Assembly (NCBI GenBank): GCA_028684405.1
Contig: JAQUGA010000148.1
Span: forward strand, 1-6,291
Source of the DNA: Bacteroidales bacterium
Lineage (GTDB): Bacteria > Bacteroidota > Bacteroidia > Bacteroidales > WCHB1-69
Direction: 5' to 3'
Length of the DNA stretch: 6,291 nt
The notes beneath the pieces were generated by a model. That model did no database searches. It was not told where the DNA came from and saw nothing but the letters and a program-made list of their open reading frames with translations. This document shows, piece by piece, positions 6,004 through 6,291 of the stretch; positions within the stretch are counted from its first letter, which is position 1; each line of letters opens with the position of its first letter. Position numbers and translations under genes: made by a program.

Positions 6004-6291
6004 TTAAAAGCATTGGAATTACCGGTTCTATCGCCAGTGGAAAGAGCAGCATTGTTCGATTTCTGGAAATATTAGAATTTCCGGTTTTCAACGCCGACTT
6101 AGCAGGCAGAGAATTATTGCAATCGCCCCAAATTATTAAGCAAATAACAGTACATTTTGGATTAGAAATAATGAATGGCGAAAATATTGACCGAAAAAAA
6201 TTGGCAAATATTGTTTTTCAAGATGAAAAACAATTAAAAACTCTCAACTCAATTATACATCCTGCCGTAATTGAATCTTTTCTGAAGTGGA
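6000..6291 (+). CDS. coaE: Dephospho-CoA kinase CoaE, N-terminal part (3' truncated by window edge)
   Basis: Cytosolic kinase that phosphorylates the ribose 3'-hydroxyl of dephospho-CoA with ATP, the final step of coenzyme A synthesis. The first 97 residues are present, about half of the usual ~200. The P-loop GSIASGKS at residues 9-16 fits GxxxxGKS, although the family more often has Gly at position 10 (TGGIGSGK), so Ser10 is a mild variant. FNADLAGRELL (30-40) contains Asp33, the expected catalytic Asp. NIDRKKLANIVFQD (62-75) and LNSIIHPAV (82-90) are the conserved lid and HP motifs. The start is GTG at 6000, sharing GTGA with the stop of the preceding gene (four-base overlap). No in-frame ATG precedes the P-loop, and this start gives the standard MIKSIGITG beginning. 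Translational coupling to the YbbR-like gene is likely. Confidence 0.95.
   Translation, partial: MIKSIGITGSIASGKSSIVRFLEILEFPVFNADLAGRELLQSPQIIKQITVHFGLEIMNGENIDRKKLANIVFQDEKQLKTLNSIIHPAVIESFLKW

Overview
The window looks like a core chromosomal segment of a low-GC member of the Bacteroidota, possibly class Bacteroidia; I cannot place it more finely. The evidence is the gene order nusB, DUF1573 lipoprotein, yajC, YbbR-like protein, coaE; the long (318-residue) NusB form; A-rich translation leaders without clear Shine-Dalgarno sites; and one exact match to the Bacteroidota -7 promoter element (TAnnTTTG) before nusB. All genes are on the plus strand. There are no RNA genes, mobile elements, CRISPR arrays or prophage traces.

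Layout. (1) 1-476: 3' end of a proton-dependent oligopeptide transporter (POT/PTR family), closed by a strong hairpin terminator at 494-527. (2) 657-3104: a two-gene polyamine unit, a saccharopine-dehydrogenase-like carboxy(nor)spermidine dehydrogenase followed by the PLP-dependent carboxy(nor)spermidine decarboxylase NspC. Together they would make spermidine (or norspermidine) by the aspartate-semialdehyde route, without decarboxylated S-adenosylmethionine. A perfect 11-bp hairpin lies between them, ending 18 bases before the nspC start codon. (3) 3196-6291: a housekeeping cluster starting with a candidate promoter: nusB (transcription antitermination, rRNA), a DUF1573 lipoprotein whose ATG directly follows the nusB stop, yajC (Sec translocon accessory), a membrane-anchored YbbR/CdaR-like protein, and coaE (last step of coenzyme A synthesis), which overlaps the YbbR stop by four bases and runs off the window. 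A perfect 17-bp hairpin with a T tract splits this cluster between yajC and the YbbR gene.

Most of the window is ordinary. The points deserving a second look are the two strong hairpins set just upstream of start codons inside otherwise co-directional gene units, the approximate repeat structure of the YbbR-like protein, the uncharacterised N-terminal part of the long NusB, and the substrate question for the polyamine pair. I did not find a convincing undescribed system.
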